Shown piece by piece: positions 1-13,900 of a DNA stretch of 64,000 nt; the first letter of the stretch is position 1, and each line of letters starts with the position of its first letter. The notes beneath the pieces are model-generated. The model did no database searches. It was not told where the DNA came from and saw only the letters and a list, made by a program, of their open reading frames with translations. Both the position numbers and the translations under genes were made by a program. The stretch is from Agapetus fuscipes (Eukaryota > Arthropoda > Insecta > Trichoptera > Glossosomatidae): assembly GCA_951799405.1 (NCBI GenBank), contig OX637342.1, positions 19,556,582 through 19,620,581 of the forward strand, given 5' to 3'.

Positions 1-1424
1 AACTTGTTGCAAGTCAGATTCAAGTTTAAAATGCTTTCTGGGATAGCATTTAAAGGAGAAACCCTTTATACTCCTGGAATAAAATTCAATTTGAAGGATC
101 GTATAAATATGCATTTTTTTCTGGATGTATTATTTGACTCGCGTGAAGTTTAAATTTTTTCATTTAGTTCATTTTGAAAGTATCCTATAAAAAATAGGAT
201 TTAAAAAAAACCCCTCCTCCCTCAAATCATGTAGGTAAGATGATAGTTCAATTCAAAATCACAATTAGTTTTTTTACATGTTTATTGCTTTTATCTTGTA
301 TTTTATTTATATCGATGTTTTATCTCGTTCTTTTTATAGATTTTGTACAAACGTTTAATTTTTTAATCTTCGATTTTGAATTTTAAATAAATATTTTTTG
401 AAAAATTACTTGGAATTTATTGAATAAATAGGAAATAATAGCCGTTGAAAGTATGTGTAGAAAATGCAGATTATTATTTTATAAGCACTCTATGATAAGC
501 ACGCTCGTCAAATAAATTATGATACAAAATGAATAAAATTTCAAAGATGGCATTGTTTTGCAAAAGTGCTATCTACACATTTTTTGTAAAAGCTTTTCAA
601 TAAAAAATTGCAAGTAAAACAGTTTCCTGTAAACTTTTGTTGTAAATGTTGGCGACATCGACTTTCATTGTCTATGGTTCTTTTAGTGCTGCCAATGTAG
701 AAAGATTTACTCTGCTGAAATGTCAGATAGAGTTAAAAAAAAGTGTTCGTTCAAGATTATGATCATTTATCATTCAAACCATAGTGATCGATTTATGTTA
801 ATGAATCTTCATTGAATTACAAATCAAAATCAGGGAACTCATCTGAGTATTAATGGTATTTGTTGTTGAATTTCTATGAACCTTCACTTAACCATGATTG
901 GAAGGAAGATGTGACATTTTCGTTCACCTGGCCACATTTATCATTAGTTAAAATCGAGTGACGGTTCGTTAGTTATGTCAAATTAAAATAATCTTATTTT
1001 TTTATCTTTCTCGTATTATGAATTAAAACTGTTCGTTCATAGTTATTAAATATAATTTCCCTTTGTAACCCCATCACAAAATCTCACCGTCACCTTCCAA
1101 TTTATGCACCACCATCAATATCACAAAACATTTAAAAAATAAATATCGATTTTGTTTACAATCCATCTCACTAATGCATTACAACATGATTATCAAATCA
1201 ATTAATCCACAAAAGTAAAACAACTAATTAATTTCAATGTGAACAACAAGGATAAATAATATATTTTTGAATGAACGTGTAAAAAAATGTTTTTGAAGTA
1301 CAGGTAGATAATATGTAAGAAAAAAAAGTGTTAAATTCTATAGAATGTAGTTAGATGTATCTAAATTAAAAATTAGTTGAAATAGTGATGTTTTTTTTAA
1401 GTGCCTTGTCCGTGGCTGTTACAG
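1..1424. other. AT-rich non-coding region upstream of first visible exon
   Basis: Very AT-rich sequence with no credible exon, RNA gene or recognisable repeat. It is either intron upstream of the first visible exon or 5' flank. The pyrimidine-rich stretch just before 1425 looks like an acceptor. Confidence 0.5.
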
Positions 1425-1924
1425 ATAGTATCGTGAACTCTTCTCTAAGCCATGACAGGGGGTTCTCTTCCTCCCCCAGCCCCGCCAACACTTCTGACTT
1501 CTCGCCTTCCAGCTTAGAGGACTTGTTCACGTCCACAGAGATGGGGCTCGTAGACCACTCCTCCTATCCTGCGGCGCCGATGGAGAACTGGGGGAACGAT
1601 ACGTCGCTAGATAAAATATTCAACTCCGCTGTGTTTGGCGTGACCTACTGCACTAAATGGAAGCAAGCAAATCACATATATTTCCAGCTGGCCAATGCGT
1701 TCTTCTTCTTGTCCTACCTGGCCCCCAGCGGCACGTACGGCTTGCTGTTCCTGCGCTGCACGCTCATGGTCGGCTGTGCGTTTGTGGCGCTGTGGGCGTG
1801 GACCATAGAGTGCTTCTTCGATGCTGTTGTGTGGAATATTGTGTTTGTGGTGATCAACTTCGTGCACATCTCCATCTTGCTGTTCTACCTCCGGCCCATC
1901 AAGTTCTCCAAGGAAGTAGAGGAG
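1425..1924 (+). CDS. bves: Popeye gene, first visible coding exon (N-terminus and membrane segments)
   Basis: The exon encodes an N-terminal stretch with sequons NSS, NTS and NDT, then the POPDC signature around WKQANH and QLANAFFFLSYLAP, followed by three hydrophobic stretches and RPIKFSKEVEE. The donor GTGAGT follows directly at 1925, leaving phase 0. A pyrimidine-rich tract ending in AG at 1423-1424 looks like an acceptor, so an upstream exon probably supplies the start. Alternatives inside the same frame are the ATG at 1385, whose first dozen codons look like intron sequence, and the ATG at 1541, just before the conserved part. The membrane and Popeye assignment is firm; the 5' edge is not. 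Confidence 0.85.
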
Positions 1925-4900
1925 GTGAGTCCCTACATAAGCTTCACTTCCTTCTGTGTCTAGAAAATAAATATAATGCAAATCTTGTATTAAAAGTAAG
2001 TCAGGTGTGCAGGAAGTACAACATGGCTCAAGATTTGCTGAGCTCAGATCAAGGTCTGTGGGAGACTCGCGTCCTGAGCAGACAAGACACTATCCTTTCA
2101 CATGTGCTTATATGTTGTCAAAAAATTAAGTGACTAATTACAATTTGTAACTCTGTCATCGTTCCGCTGGGGGCAGCCAGAGCCTCTGTAGAGTTGCCCC
2201 CATTTCTTCTCTCCTCGCATACTCCTTTCAAATCATTCATATCCATTAAATTTTTTATACATCTCCTTTTTTTACATTCACTCTACATATCCAATTCTTT
2301 AACATTTTCTCCCATCAGATCAAGCCACACCATAGCACGACAACCCGGGTGGGTCACGGTCTCTCTGATCAACTACAGCCACCGCTGCTTATCAAATACC
2401 TTCCTCCTCCAGTCCCACGCACCTACCGCAGGACATTTCACCACCACTCCATCCAATCATCTTAATCGAGGTCTTCCCACTGTCCTGCGCCCCATTGGGT
2501 CCATCATCACAATATTTTTTTCTACAATGATACATTTGCTGGATGTGACCTGGCCAATGCAGTCTACTAACTGTTACCTCCCATTCCATGTCAACATCTC
2601 GGTGAAAGTCATTACTTCAGAATCACACAGATTTCAGCCAAACCAAAGGCCATTATAAAGCTAGCTGAGTTTTGCTTTTTATTCTTCAAAGCCACATCAA
2701 GGTGCATTAAAAGGACGCCCTCAAGTTAGTTGTTAACTTTTCCAATATGTCCTCCTCTATTTTATGTGAAAGTAAAGTGACGAGTTTTACACAGCACAGT
2801 TCAGTGCTTGCTGTTCTTTGCTCAAGTCTGCCGGCCTCTCGTGCAAAACTTTAGTTTGACTCTTCCACTTTGACTTTTTGTTTGTGGTAAACTTGGGAAA
2901 GAATCAAACTGAAGCTCTGGGAAACTTTTTCCTTGACGGATTATTTTCCTTCACTCCGGGACAAAGGCATCCTCACTTCTTTGTAAAAAGCTACTAGGTA
3001 TTTGTTGTTTTTATTTTTGTTCATCGTTTGATTTATATTTTGGTTGGTAGCTGGACTGAATACGATGGTTCCTTGTTTCATGATCCTGGAGTGGTGAAGA
3101 TAAACTTTTGAATGCTCCACATGTGCAACTCATTGGCTGACGTCTGAGAGCGTTTTCCTTTAATCTTATCAGCTGATTGTAATCGGCACTGAAGACGCTT
3201 CATGTGTGTAATACTTTCGGATAATGTAGATTATGCTCTTTGAAGTGCTATTAATTCATAAACTCGCGCTGTAAATGAGTCGCTTAAGAACCAGAGGCGG
3301 CAATCTAGGATTATTTTCATACGTGAGATAAATGCATGGTCACCCCGGAAGTCACATCCTCATCACTTCCATATATTTTTATAATTTTCAAAAATACTCC
3401 TAGAATGCCACCTCTGATTCTGTTCGACTCAAATAGTATTTTTTTAAATGAAATATTTACTGTTGCAGATATATGTGTTATCATATTTCTTGTCTGTATC
3501 TATTAATCCTTCTCCTGGCAGCGCGGCTCAGCCTGCTGTGTGTAATGTACGTGCACTCAAAGAGAAAAATGTATTTTTACGTAACATGCACAACCTTCTG
3601 ATGGCGCAGCAGCCACATCTCTCCTGGGCCTCCTGCTCCTCCTGTCCTCAGCGGCGGACTCCCACTGGTCCCCTGGAGAAGCTCCTCTGCACCTCCCTCC
3701 CTCCTGGGCCTTCTGCTCCTGCTGTTGGTTGTTGTTGATTGTTTCGTTGATCTGTAAGGCTTACCATGTGTTGCCTACCTTGTAGGTACATGTGCCTGTA
3801 TAGGAGCATCAGCTAGTTTTGACCTCGCCATGAAGCGCCTACTTGCCATTGGCAGCAGAGACTTGTACATTAGATATTCCTTTAACATAACTGCGGCAAC
3901 GCTGTAATGCCATCTGTGTTTAAACACTTGAAGGATATAATTTAAGCCTATCTAGCAAGCGATGCTATGGAATGTCCTAACTTCCTAAAAAAAAGGAAAA
4001 CGACTTCTTCTAAGAATCAAAGTTGAAACATATCATGTGCTTTGGTACTCTGAATGGGTAAAGTTGTGGAATCTCGTTCAAAGCGCGATGAAGGGTCTTG
4101 ATTGCTTGCTTGTCTCACAATCATAGTTCGCTGTACCAACTCCGTTCGCAGCATCAGAGCAAAAGGGGAAACAGCTGATCTTTTTTATTATGGCGAACCA
4201 ATGGTCGCTCGGCATATTTTGGCACGAAGCTTAGAAGTAAGTTTGATTTTACAGGAACCGGAAATTTTTCACGCGGTTGTCGTCCCGTGGCTGAAATGCT
4301 AATGGAGATTCATTTTGGTTCTGAAGCGATCAGGTCTTCCTCAAACATAGGTGGGAATAGAAAACAACCGAGCAAACATCCTACTTCACAGGTTGTGTGT
4401 ACATCTCGGGGAGTGCTTGTATCAGTGTAAAGGGAGTTCCTGTAGCGACGTTGCCGCTGCGAGCTGTTAATGGTTGCGCTGTGTAAGACGTCGTGTCCCA
4501 GTGGAGCGCCCCTGCTGCGCCCCCTGCGGCCCACCCCCCTGGTAACCTCCCTATGCGCCGCTTTCGGTGAAATGTGCTCCGGCCTACTTTCTCCCTGCCC
4601 CGCCCGCGCCGCGAAAATTGCACAATTAGGCATCGCCATCACAGTATTAGCGCTGTGTGGAGCACGCTGCATAGAAATGCAGTGTTGGTTGCGCCACTCA
4701 CCGTCACGTGTCGGGTGTCGGGTCCGTATATTAATCGGAGGTTCCAATGGCAGAACATTATGTATGAAGCTATTCACACTTGTCGGAACCCGATTTTGTC
4801 CGAAATGCTATGCCACTGGAACCTCCGATTAATATACAGATCCGACACCCGACAAGTGGGAACGAGCTCTAACACTCACCTTAGGCTGCCCTCGAGCAGG

Positions 4901-7900
4901 CGGGTGCAGAGGGTGTAGGCAAATATATTTCAGAATAAATATTTGCCCATTCCTTTAAAACAACTCATTTTAAATTGACTTAAGTGCTAAAGATGGCTCC
5001 AATCAAACTTAAATTTTCAACATAAAGTAATTTGAACATAAAGCTTAAATGGTTTTTACCATATATTGCCTACCTATTAGGCGCATGTGCCTGTATGGGA
5101 TGCACGCCCCTGCCCTCGAGCTTAAGGCCCATTTACATTTGTCACTTTTGATGATCATCTTGGAGGAATCATCGAAAGTGACAAGTGTAAATTGCCTTTC
5201 ATTGTGATTTCATCCAAAGTGTACACTTAAGATGAAGGATGAAATATTTCGACCCCCGTCCTACTTTTGATGAAAGAGTCGTTCCTCGAAGCGATGATTC
5301 ATCGAGAGTGAGGGCCCAATGACAAATGTAAACACTTTGTTTATTACGTTTGTTCACTTCACAAACACCAGTTGATTGTTTTGGGTTTTGGTAGTTTTAT
5401 TTGATTTAAATATTGTGCATACCTATCATCGTGGTAATGTCATTCAAGTGGCAAGATAAACACATGGAACTATTTCTAGAAACTTACCAGCGGTATGAGT
5501 GCTTGTGGAATAATAAATGCAGTGATTACAGCAAAACTAACCTACGGGAAAAAGCGTACTCCTCAATGCTGGCCGATTTAAATTTGCCTGGATTAACTGT
5601 ACTCGACATCAAGGCAAAAATAAAAACTATTAGAACACGTTATGGGGCAGAACTTTGCAAGATAAAAAATTCAGAAAGAAGAAAGAAGAAAGTTTTATTT
5701 TAGGGCTTAAAGCTTCTCGGAACCAAGTATCTTTTTTTCTTATCAACGGAGTTACTTTGTCTAGAAGATATGCGAATTGCTCCTCGTTCATTCTTAAATG
5801 ATTTCTATACACCTCAGGATTTTCCTCTGCCCATTCTCTTAACAGGGTTGACGAAGCTCCCAGATTTGTCCTCCTTGAAACCCATGGCTTCACCCACCAA
5901 CGTCTTTGAACACGTTTACGTGATATAATAGCATTCAATTCATGCAGCAGTCCACGTGAAATTAAGGCAATGCCTCTGCGTATAATTTTTTGATTTCTTC
6001 TTGAACGAGACATCACTTTTCACAGACACGAACACTGTGCACGAGAGGTGAAACCAGCAAACTGTAGAAAATATGTAAACGAGGATGATCACCCTGGATG
6101 ATTTCACTCTGAGTGATTCACTTTGGATGTACCTCAAAAGTGATATAATGTAAACCCTGCTTTAGATTGGTTTTTATTTACGCCCCACACTTGCATAGAC
6201 TGCGGGGGCGGGTTACTAAATAGTGTAATCTACTAGATGTGAGGACAAAGGTACAAAACAATATAATAAGACTAGGGGCTCCGCCCCTGGCTGCTACACA
6301 GCCCAACCCCTTAACATTAGGCAATGTGTATATTGCACATAGTTTTCTTGCGTTAAAACTTGTTATATTAGAGAACATGTAAAATAAAAAATGCAGTTTT
6401 TGTGAAAAGTCTTTTAACAAAAGAAAGAAAACTAAAAGCAAATAAGAAAACGAAACCAGTTTTAATTTGCTCCATCATAGTCCTTGACTTATATGTTGGT
6501 ATGAGGCTGACCACCCAAACTGTTAAAAAACGTTGCACTTTGCCAATGTCACCCAACAAAAGAAGAGGGAGGAAATGTAAGAATTATGTAAGGACAGAAA
6601 GAAATGGCGGTTGATCTGTAATGTTGGAGGCTATCTATCTATAATCTAAGCTGCAAAGATATGTTAACATTTAAGACTCATATTAAATGCATGCCCACAG
6701 ACAGGCACATGTAGGTTCGCGCCTTCACATTTTGCATGTGTACATACAAATAAACAAAACCTCACGTGAATATAAACCTTGCAACTCCTGCCGCCGTTCC
6801 CTGAACCGGCATGGCATTGGCAAAAGTGAACCGATTTTTACAGCACGGGTGGTCAGCCTCACACCAACCTATCAGTCAAGGAGCACAAAAAATGTAAATG
6901 ATTTACAAAAATTCTTATTTACTTATACACATAACAGATCCAAATTAAAAGAAAGTAAAATTAGACTTAATATTTAAATTAAATTGAAATTCGTTTTGTT
7001 TTTAGTTTTGATGTCCATACATATTATTATTTGTTGATTTAAAAAAATGAAATTTGTCGTGTATGTTCCTTGACTTAGTATGCGGCTGACCACCCATACT
7101 GTAAAAATGGTTCACTTTGCCAATGACACCCCTGTTTCAGGGAACGACGGCAAGAGTTGCAGGGCTTATGTTCATTTGAGATTGGGTTTTTATATTGTAG
7201 GCCCACATGCGGCATGTGTTAGCGCGAAATTATGCGTGTCTGCTTGTGGGAATGCATTTAATATAAATCCTAAATGATATATATCTTTGTAGCTTAGATA
7301 AGATTAGATTAGACCCCTGTTCCAGGGAAGGTTGGCAAAATTTACAGGCAAAAGTTTGTTTGTGGGCATGCATTGTATATGAGCTTTGAATCTTTATACA
7401 TCCTTGCAACTTAGATTATAGACCTCTGTGTCAGGGAAGGTCGGCAAAAGTTGTAGGGCTTATGTTCATTTGAGGTTTAGTTTTTTTTTTAAGTAGGTAC
7501 ACATTCAGCATTTGTAAGCGCGAACTACACGTGTTTGTTTATGGGCATGCATCTGAGAGCTGTAAATGAATATATCCTCTGCAACTAAGATTACAGATTT
7601 AAATCCATTTATATTTTTTTTGTTTGTTTTTTTGATTTGTACCTATCAAATAAAAAAAAATATCGTATAAAAAAAAAACTTACGAATTTTGCCGCTAGAT
7701 GTCCATATAGACTTTTTACATTTTCCATACATTTTCCTACATTTCAATACAAAACAAAAAGACGTCTAAAAAAATTAAGCGGCGTTTTAAAAAATACTTT
7801 TTTCAGAAATTATAATTAGGTACTTCTACTAAAAACTACTGTTTTACGAGGTTTATTTTTTTTTTTGTAAATATTGAAAGAAGGTATATTATATTGGAGT

Positions 7901-10900
7901 GTGTTTCTCAAACACATACATGAATGGTACTGTTTTGCAGCATATATACAAAATTTGATTTTCCATACGTCGAGAATGTATTTCATCTGCTGTGATGGCA
8001 TTAATTTTGTAAATCGAATTCCAAACGATGGACGACCATGAAGGGTAATATAATAAAGGATGGTTTGGGCATTTGGAAATCATAGATTTTATTTTATTTT
8101 TTATTTTATTTCATAGGACAACAAACAGCGTTACATAAGAAATATAATAGTAGCAATTACAAAAAAACATGGCCAATTATATGTTGCCACGGATATAAAA
8201 TTTAGGAAGTTGGAAATAATTACAAGATGTTAATTACAAGTAACTAATTACAAGAAAAAAAAAATACTGCTCTCAAAACAGAATATGATGTAAATTTAAA
8301 AATAAAGAAAATCAGTTCTCCCTGAGTGAAGCACCCACCGCTTTGCGAAAGTGCGCCGTCTCTAAATGAAAAATATCAATGCTACTGAAACACTTGTTAT
8401 AAGTTTCACACACCCGGTAAATTGGCGCGCTCTGAGCATAGTTAGTGCGACACACAGGGAGATGAAAGAGTTGGTCTACCGTGTGCCTGGTTCTGCGAGT
8501 TGGAATGTTGAGGGATAACATACACAAGATATCAGGGTTATCAATTTTGTTGTGCAAAATGCCGTGGATTAACATCATGTCGCAAACAACACGCCTATCC
8601 TCTAGAGAGTCCAGCTTATGATAGTCAAGGGCTGACTTGTAATCAGGAAAAGATAAGTTAAACTTATAATTTATGTGTTTTATAAATCTTTTTTGTACTC
8701 TCTCGATACGTTTTATATGCACCGCATAAGAGGGGGACCAAACAGGGGACATGTACTCAAGAAGTGAGCGAACCATTGTTGTGTAGAGAACTTTTAATAC
8801 CGTAACTTTTTTGAAGGGTTTGCAAGTTCGCAAAATGAACCCGAGCACCCTGAATGATCTCTCCAAGACATTGTCAATATGATTCACGAAGGTGAGTTTG
8901 CTATCCATTATGACACCCAGATCACGTACCCGGTCAACAGACTCGATAGGAAAATTGTTAATATAATAAATATGATTTAAGGGTGAAAGTTTACGTGAGA
9001 ACGAGACCTTGTGACATTTGCTAACATTAATGGATAGTCTATTGGCAGCACAATATTCTGAAAGCCGATCGAGATCTAATTGAAGTATTGCACAGTCAGA
9101 TGAATCAGAGATTCTCAAAAAAATCTTCATATCGTCAGCAAATAGGAGATGCTCTGCATGAAGAAAACAGTCACCAATATCGTGGATATACAAAGTAAAG
9201 AAAAGGGGTCCCAAATGCGATCCCTGGGGAACACCGGAAGGAATGGTGACAAAGTTTGATTTGTTGCCTCCTATTACCACTGCCTGACGATGATGAACTA
9301 TGGAAATATTAATTAAGAGGCGAGGCGAAAGGGGAAGACTTGAAAAGGGTTTATCAAGTTTGTGGAACTGTGCAGATTTAAGATAGAGTGAATGTAAATG
9401 AATGAAATGTATGAAGTGAGTTATGGAGATGAATGGACTGAGAGAAGTGTGTCAGGTTAGGCATAAGTGGAGGAGGCGCTGTAAATGTGCACGATATACT
9501 TGCAACTTAGATAATGAATATAACTCGGAGAAATGAAAGAAGTGTGTAAGGACAGAAAGAAATGGCGGTTAATCTGTGATGTTGGCGACTAGGGTTTTTA
9601 AATTTAAATTTGTTATCTGTTAGTTTTTGATGTCCATACATATTATAATTTGTGACTTTAAAAATGTAATTTGTCATGTATGTTCCTTGACTTATAAGTT
9701 GGTATGCGGCTGACCACCTAATCTAATCTAATCTAATCTAAAAAATTAAAATCGAAACCGGTCGTACATTATTAAATTTTACTCGCCCCGTAGCCTTATA
9801 CAATTTGTTTTTATTTTTAATTTTTTAAAAATGAAAGGTTACAAAGTGAATGCCTCATCAATTAATGATAATCTAATCTAAGCTGCAAAGATATATATCA
9901 TTTAAGATTTCTATTAAATGCATTCCCACAAGCAGATATGTATAATTTCGCGCTAACACATGCCGCATGTGGACCTACAATATAAAAACCCAATCTCAAA
10001 TGAACATAAGCCTTGCAACTCTTGCCGTCCTTCCCTGAAACGGGGGTGACATTGGCAAAGTGAACCATATTTTACAGTACCTATGGGTGGTCAGCCGCAT
10101 ACCAACCTATCAGTCAAGGAGTAGTCAATTATTATGGTTCTTATTTGCTAATGTCATCTCTGTTGCAGTGAATGTCGGCGAAGTGGCAGGGTTTATGAAA
10201 CCTTCGGAATGGTTTGTTCATGATGCTGAAATACCGTAGAAAGTTTATTTTCCACTGAAGCTGCCTGAGCCACAGCAGCGCGTGCCAGGGTACAGCTAGT
10301 AGTTTATATTATGGCCTACATTTTTCGGTAAAACGCTGTGGTCGAGTTGACACGTGGAGGTTTATACTTGGGGTGATGTACATCAGCTTTAATATTCATG
10401 GCTTTAACCACTGGAGGAGAGGGAGGTGAGATGGCCGCATGCATACTGCAGGGAAACAAAATAGCTTACATTATTTATTGCGGCCTTGCGGAACATGCAA
10501 TGTATTCAAAGTGAAAATAGAAACAGTTCACGGGTCAACGACAGGCTGAACATTGTGGAGCATTTGAATCAGTCGCGAGCATTCCATAGAGACACATGAA
10601 TGGTTTATTAAAAAAACGTTGAGTACTTTATTCTATAATACTCTAGAATCTCAACTGCAAAGATATTTATTTATTTATTTTAAGGAGAAAAAACAGATAC
10701 AGACACAATAACAAAGACAAGAAAAATGTAAACATCGGCCTTATTCATTAGATTGGTTGAACCCATAGATAACGGAATAACTTCTTTTTGTGATCTGTGG
10801 TTGAACCCAAAACCGGAGTTAAACCAGCTTATTAGTATGGGAAAACCGACCTTATACTGGTTTAAAAATTAAAACCTTTTTATGAATAAGGCGGAAACAG

Positions 10901-13900
10901 TAGAGTGCCTTAATCCTAAAGAATTCCCACAGATATGTAAAAAAAATAAAATAGCTGACAAAAAAAATCGATGAAGTAATAATTAAATCAAATTAATAAC
11001 AGAAATAAAAATAAGAGGAAAGAAAAAAAAAGTGAAAAGAGAAACTAAAAATAAACAAAAATATATAGAAAAAAGAAAACCCAATCAAGATACGAGTACA
11101 ATGGATGGCAAGGACATTTTATAAATACTCTTTAATAAGTCAGATCTAAAGGAGTACTTCCCTTTATTAAATATATCTAATTCACTAATATATATATATT
11201 ATAGTCACTGCAAATTCTATACATAGGAGCTCTTTTACCTGAGTTTGTTTGACATTTGGGCAGAAAAAATATTTGTAACGAACGGGATGCACTTCTTGGT
11301 ATGCGAAAATTAATCTGACATATATTTAGATATTATGATACAGATATTATGTATATATTCAGAATTCATGCTAGAATCATTGCCCACAAGCATAGTTCAC
11401 ACGTAGGTACACATGCCGCATGTGACCTTTCAACATAAAAACCAAAATCTCAAATGAGCATAAGCCCTGCAACTCCTGCCGACTTTCCCTGAAACCGGGA
11501 AGGCATTGGAAACAGCGAACTATTTTTTACAGCATGGAGATCACCGTCATACCAACCTATTAGTCAAAGAACAGAAAGTATCGGAATGTGGTCTTAAACA
11601 AGGAGCTTACACAAAATTAATTAAAATAGATTAAAAGGAGACATCTGCCAATGCGAGCTCACTTATATAGAGTAGACCTTAAAGTGTGACGTCACTCACA
11701 ATGCAGAAACTACCATTTCAATGTCTTTTCATATTCTCCAAACTTTAAATCCGTCTGCAGTTCATTCGTCCTACATTCCTGTCTACCACATTATATTTGC
11801 AACTTAGATTGCGAAAGCATACTTATACAGCGCCCAGCTGGCCTCTCACAGAACCTAATCCTTATTTAGTACAGTGGATTAATGCTAGCTCAGTAGATGC
11901 GAGTTCTCACGGCGTCTTGTTGGGCTTAATGGGAAAAAATCTCTGGACAAGTTTTCCATTTAATTTGCTCCATAAATACTAAACTTACATAATAATGGCT
12001 GCTTTAAATAAGGCATTAGATACAAGCACAGATCATGGATACAAGGTAATAAATACTAAACCAAGCCTGCAGTTTGATTCTATATGCCAAGCGAATAACT
12101 TTCATACGACCCATACCCGACCATATACGATCAAAACTGATTTAAGTGCCTAACTCAAGCGCTACACTAACTCAAGGGTCGACATTCTGGAGCGTTTTGT
12201 TTCACAAAGAGCACTAAAGCAGTAATCAGCCAGTGCCCAACCCCCAGAAGATGTACGGGTTTGTCATTGGCTCTCGAAAAAACCCAGCTCTGTGATTGGT
12301 CAGTAACTTCCGACCGATATTCGGCGTACTTCACTCTTATCATTGCCGCTTCTTTCAAATTTCAATGTCATATCAGCTGTGCATAAAACTTGACAACAAA
12401 TAAGTACGTATAACGCACTTACTAATTTAAGTAAACCGTAAGTACGAATTTGTTTACAATTTCTATTAGTTTTTAAAAATACATTTATGTAATATCCAAT
12501 GTAAAGTGTTTTGATCGATTTCAGCGCCAAAAAGATGTTGTTTTCTCCAGCGGAAAAGGAGCTGCTGGTGGCTCTGATTAAAGAAAAACTGTAATAGAAG
12601 ATAAAATAACAGATCGAAGAAATTGTTGGCCTTGCAACCCTCAATGAGCAACGGTAAAACTGTATACAGAACGACGCATTTTTTCAAACTAAAACGTCTT
12701 CTAAATTCTTCCTCTTCGTAAAACGTAAATGGGTCTTTACAGTCTCTGATATATTTTCTTGGGACACTATTTTTGAACAAAACAATGTTATTATTCTCGT
12801 TGAAGTCAACTTCATCGTAAGAATTAATTATTTTATGTAAATAATTCACAACCAAACAAAAAATGTGCTGATGAAATGCGGCGGAATATTTTGACAATTC
12901 ATCTGTCATTGCAGTATGGTCCTTGACCATACCGGAGAACAAACCCAATTCTGATGGTCAAGCAATGTAAATAAACTCGTCAAAACAATGTTAATACACT
13001 CATAAAAATCATGTTCATAGTAAGAATTCATTTTTTCATGTAAATTCACAATCAAACAAAAAATGTGATAACAATGAAATATGACGGAATATTTTGACAG
13101 CGCTTAAGCGTTGGTTAATATACGTGTCGACCTTACTTACCTAAGTGCTAGTTTTTGGAGCGCTTGAGCGCTAATTTTACCTTAAGTATTGTTCTTGAAA
13201 TGAATTTCCCCAATCTAAGCGCTAGTTTGCCCTTAAGTAAGTGCCAGTTTTGATCGTGAATACGGGGGATAGTCCGTAAAAAAATTGAAGAATAAAAAAC
13301 TGGTTTATACCCTACTTTACTTTTTTACTTTACTTTCTTCGGCTCATAAGACTTGAAGGCTCAGGGCCTCCCGCACCACAATCCTCCAGGACTCTCTGTC
13401 TTGTGCTGCTTCCCTCCATGGTCTCCTTACTCACAGAACTTCGGCGTCGGCTTCAACGTTGTCTGCCCACCGCATCCTGGCCCTGGGACGTCCGAGTGGT
13501 ATAACACCTGAGGGGGCACCATCCAAGACTGCTCTGATGATCCTGGAGTCCTCTGCACGTGCTACATGCCCGGCCCACTGGAGTTTTCTTGATTTTGGTT
13601 TAAACACTGCGAGTTAAATTTTGTATATTAAAAAAAAAAACACTTTATTTTTACAAAAATACATGTTAATATTATTACAGCTATACACCATGGCGTTTAT
13701 TAATGCCCAAAAATTAAATCATGATGTATGTACATGCAAGTAACAAAATTAATAACACAAAGTAGAAATAAAAAGTAAACCCTTACATACTCGTAGCTAC
13801 CATGCACGGTAAGCTTCAGTTTGTAGCAAAATGTATGGCGGAGACTGCACAAACACAAACAAGTTTAACATAATAAACGAGTTGACGTTCCAAATTATAA

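Larger units (their letters stand above)
5125..6161. mobile_element. PIF/Harbinger transposon, internally deleted copy
   Basis: Imperfect terminal inverted repeats of ~35 bp (AGGCCCATTTACA at the left; AGCAGGGTTTACA read inward from the right) are flanked by TTA at 5122-5124 and 6162-6164, the 3-bp target duplication typical of this superfamily. Inside are a MADF-like ORF on + and the start of a Harbinger transposase on -, converging. Autonomous members encode both proteins in full; here the middle is missing, so the copy cannot move by itself. Confidence 0.85.
12110..13265. mobile_element. Second PIF/Harbinger-like remnant
   Basis: Both flanks carry an ACGATCAAAACTG word in inverted orientation (about 12128 and 13245) and related GCGCT/AAGTGC words. 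Between them are the first residues of a Myb/SANT-like protein on + and the N-terminus of a Harbinger-type transposase on -, the same convergent layout as the 5125-6161 element. Ends are approximate and no target duplication was recognised. Confidence 0.5.

Noticed and set aside
2194..2658. 154-codon + strand frame as a small secreted protein
   Set aside because: It is antisense to a LINE C-terminal remnant, which explains its composition.
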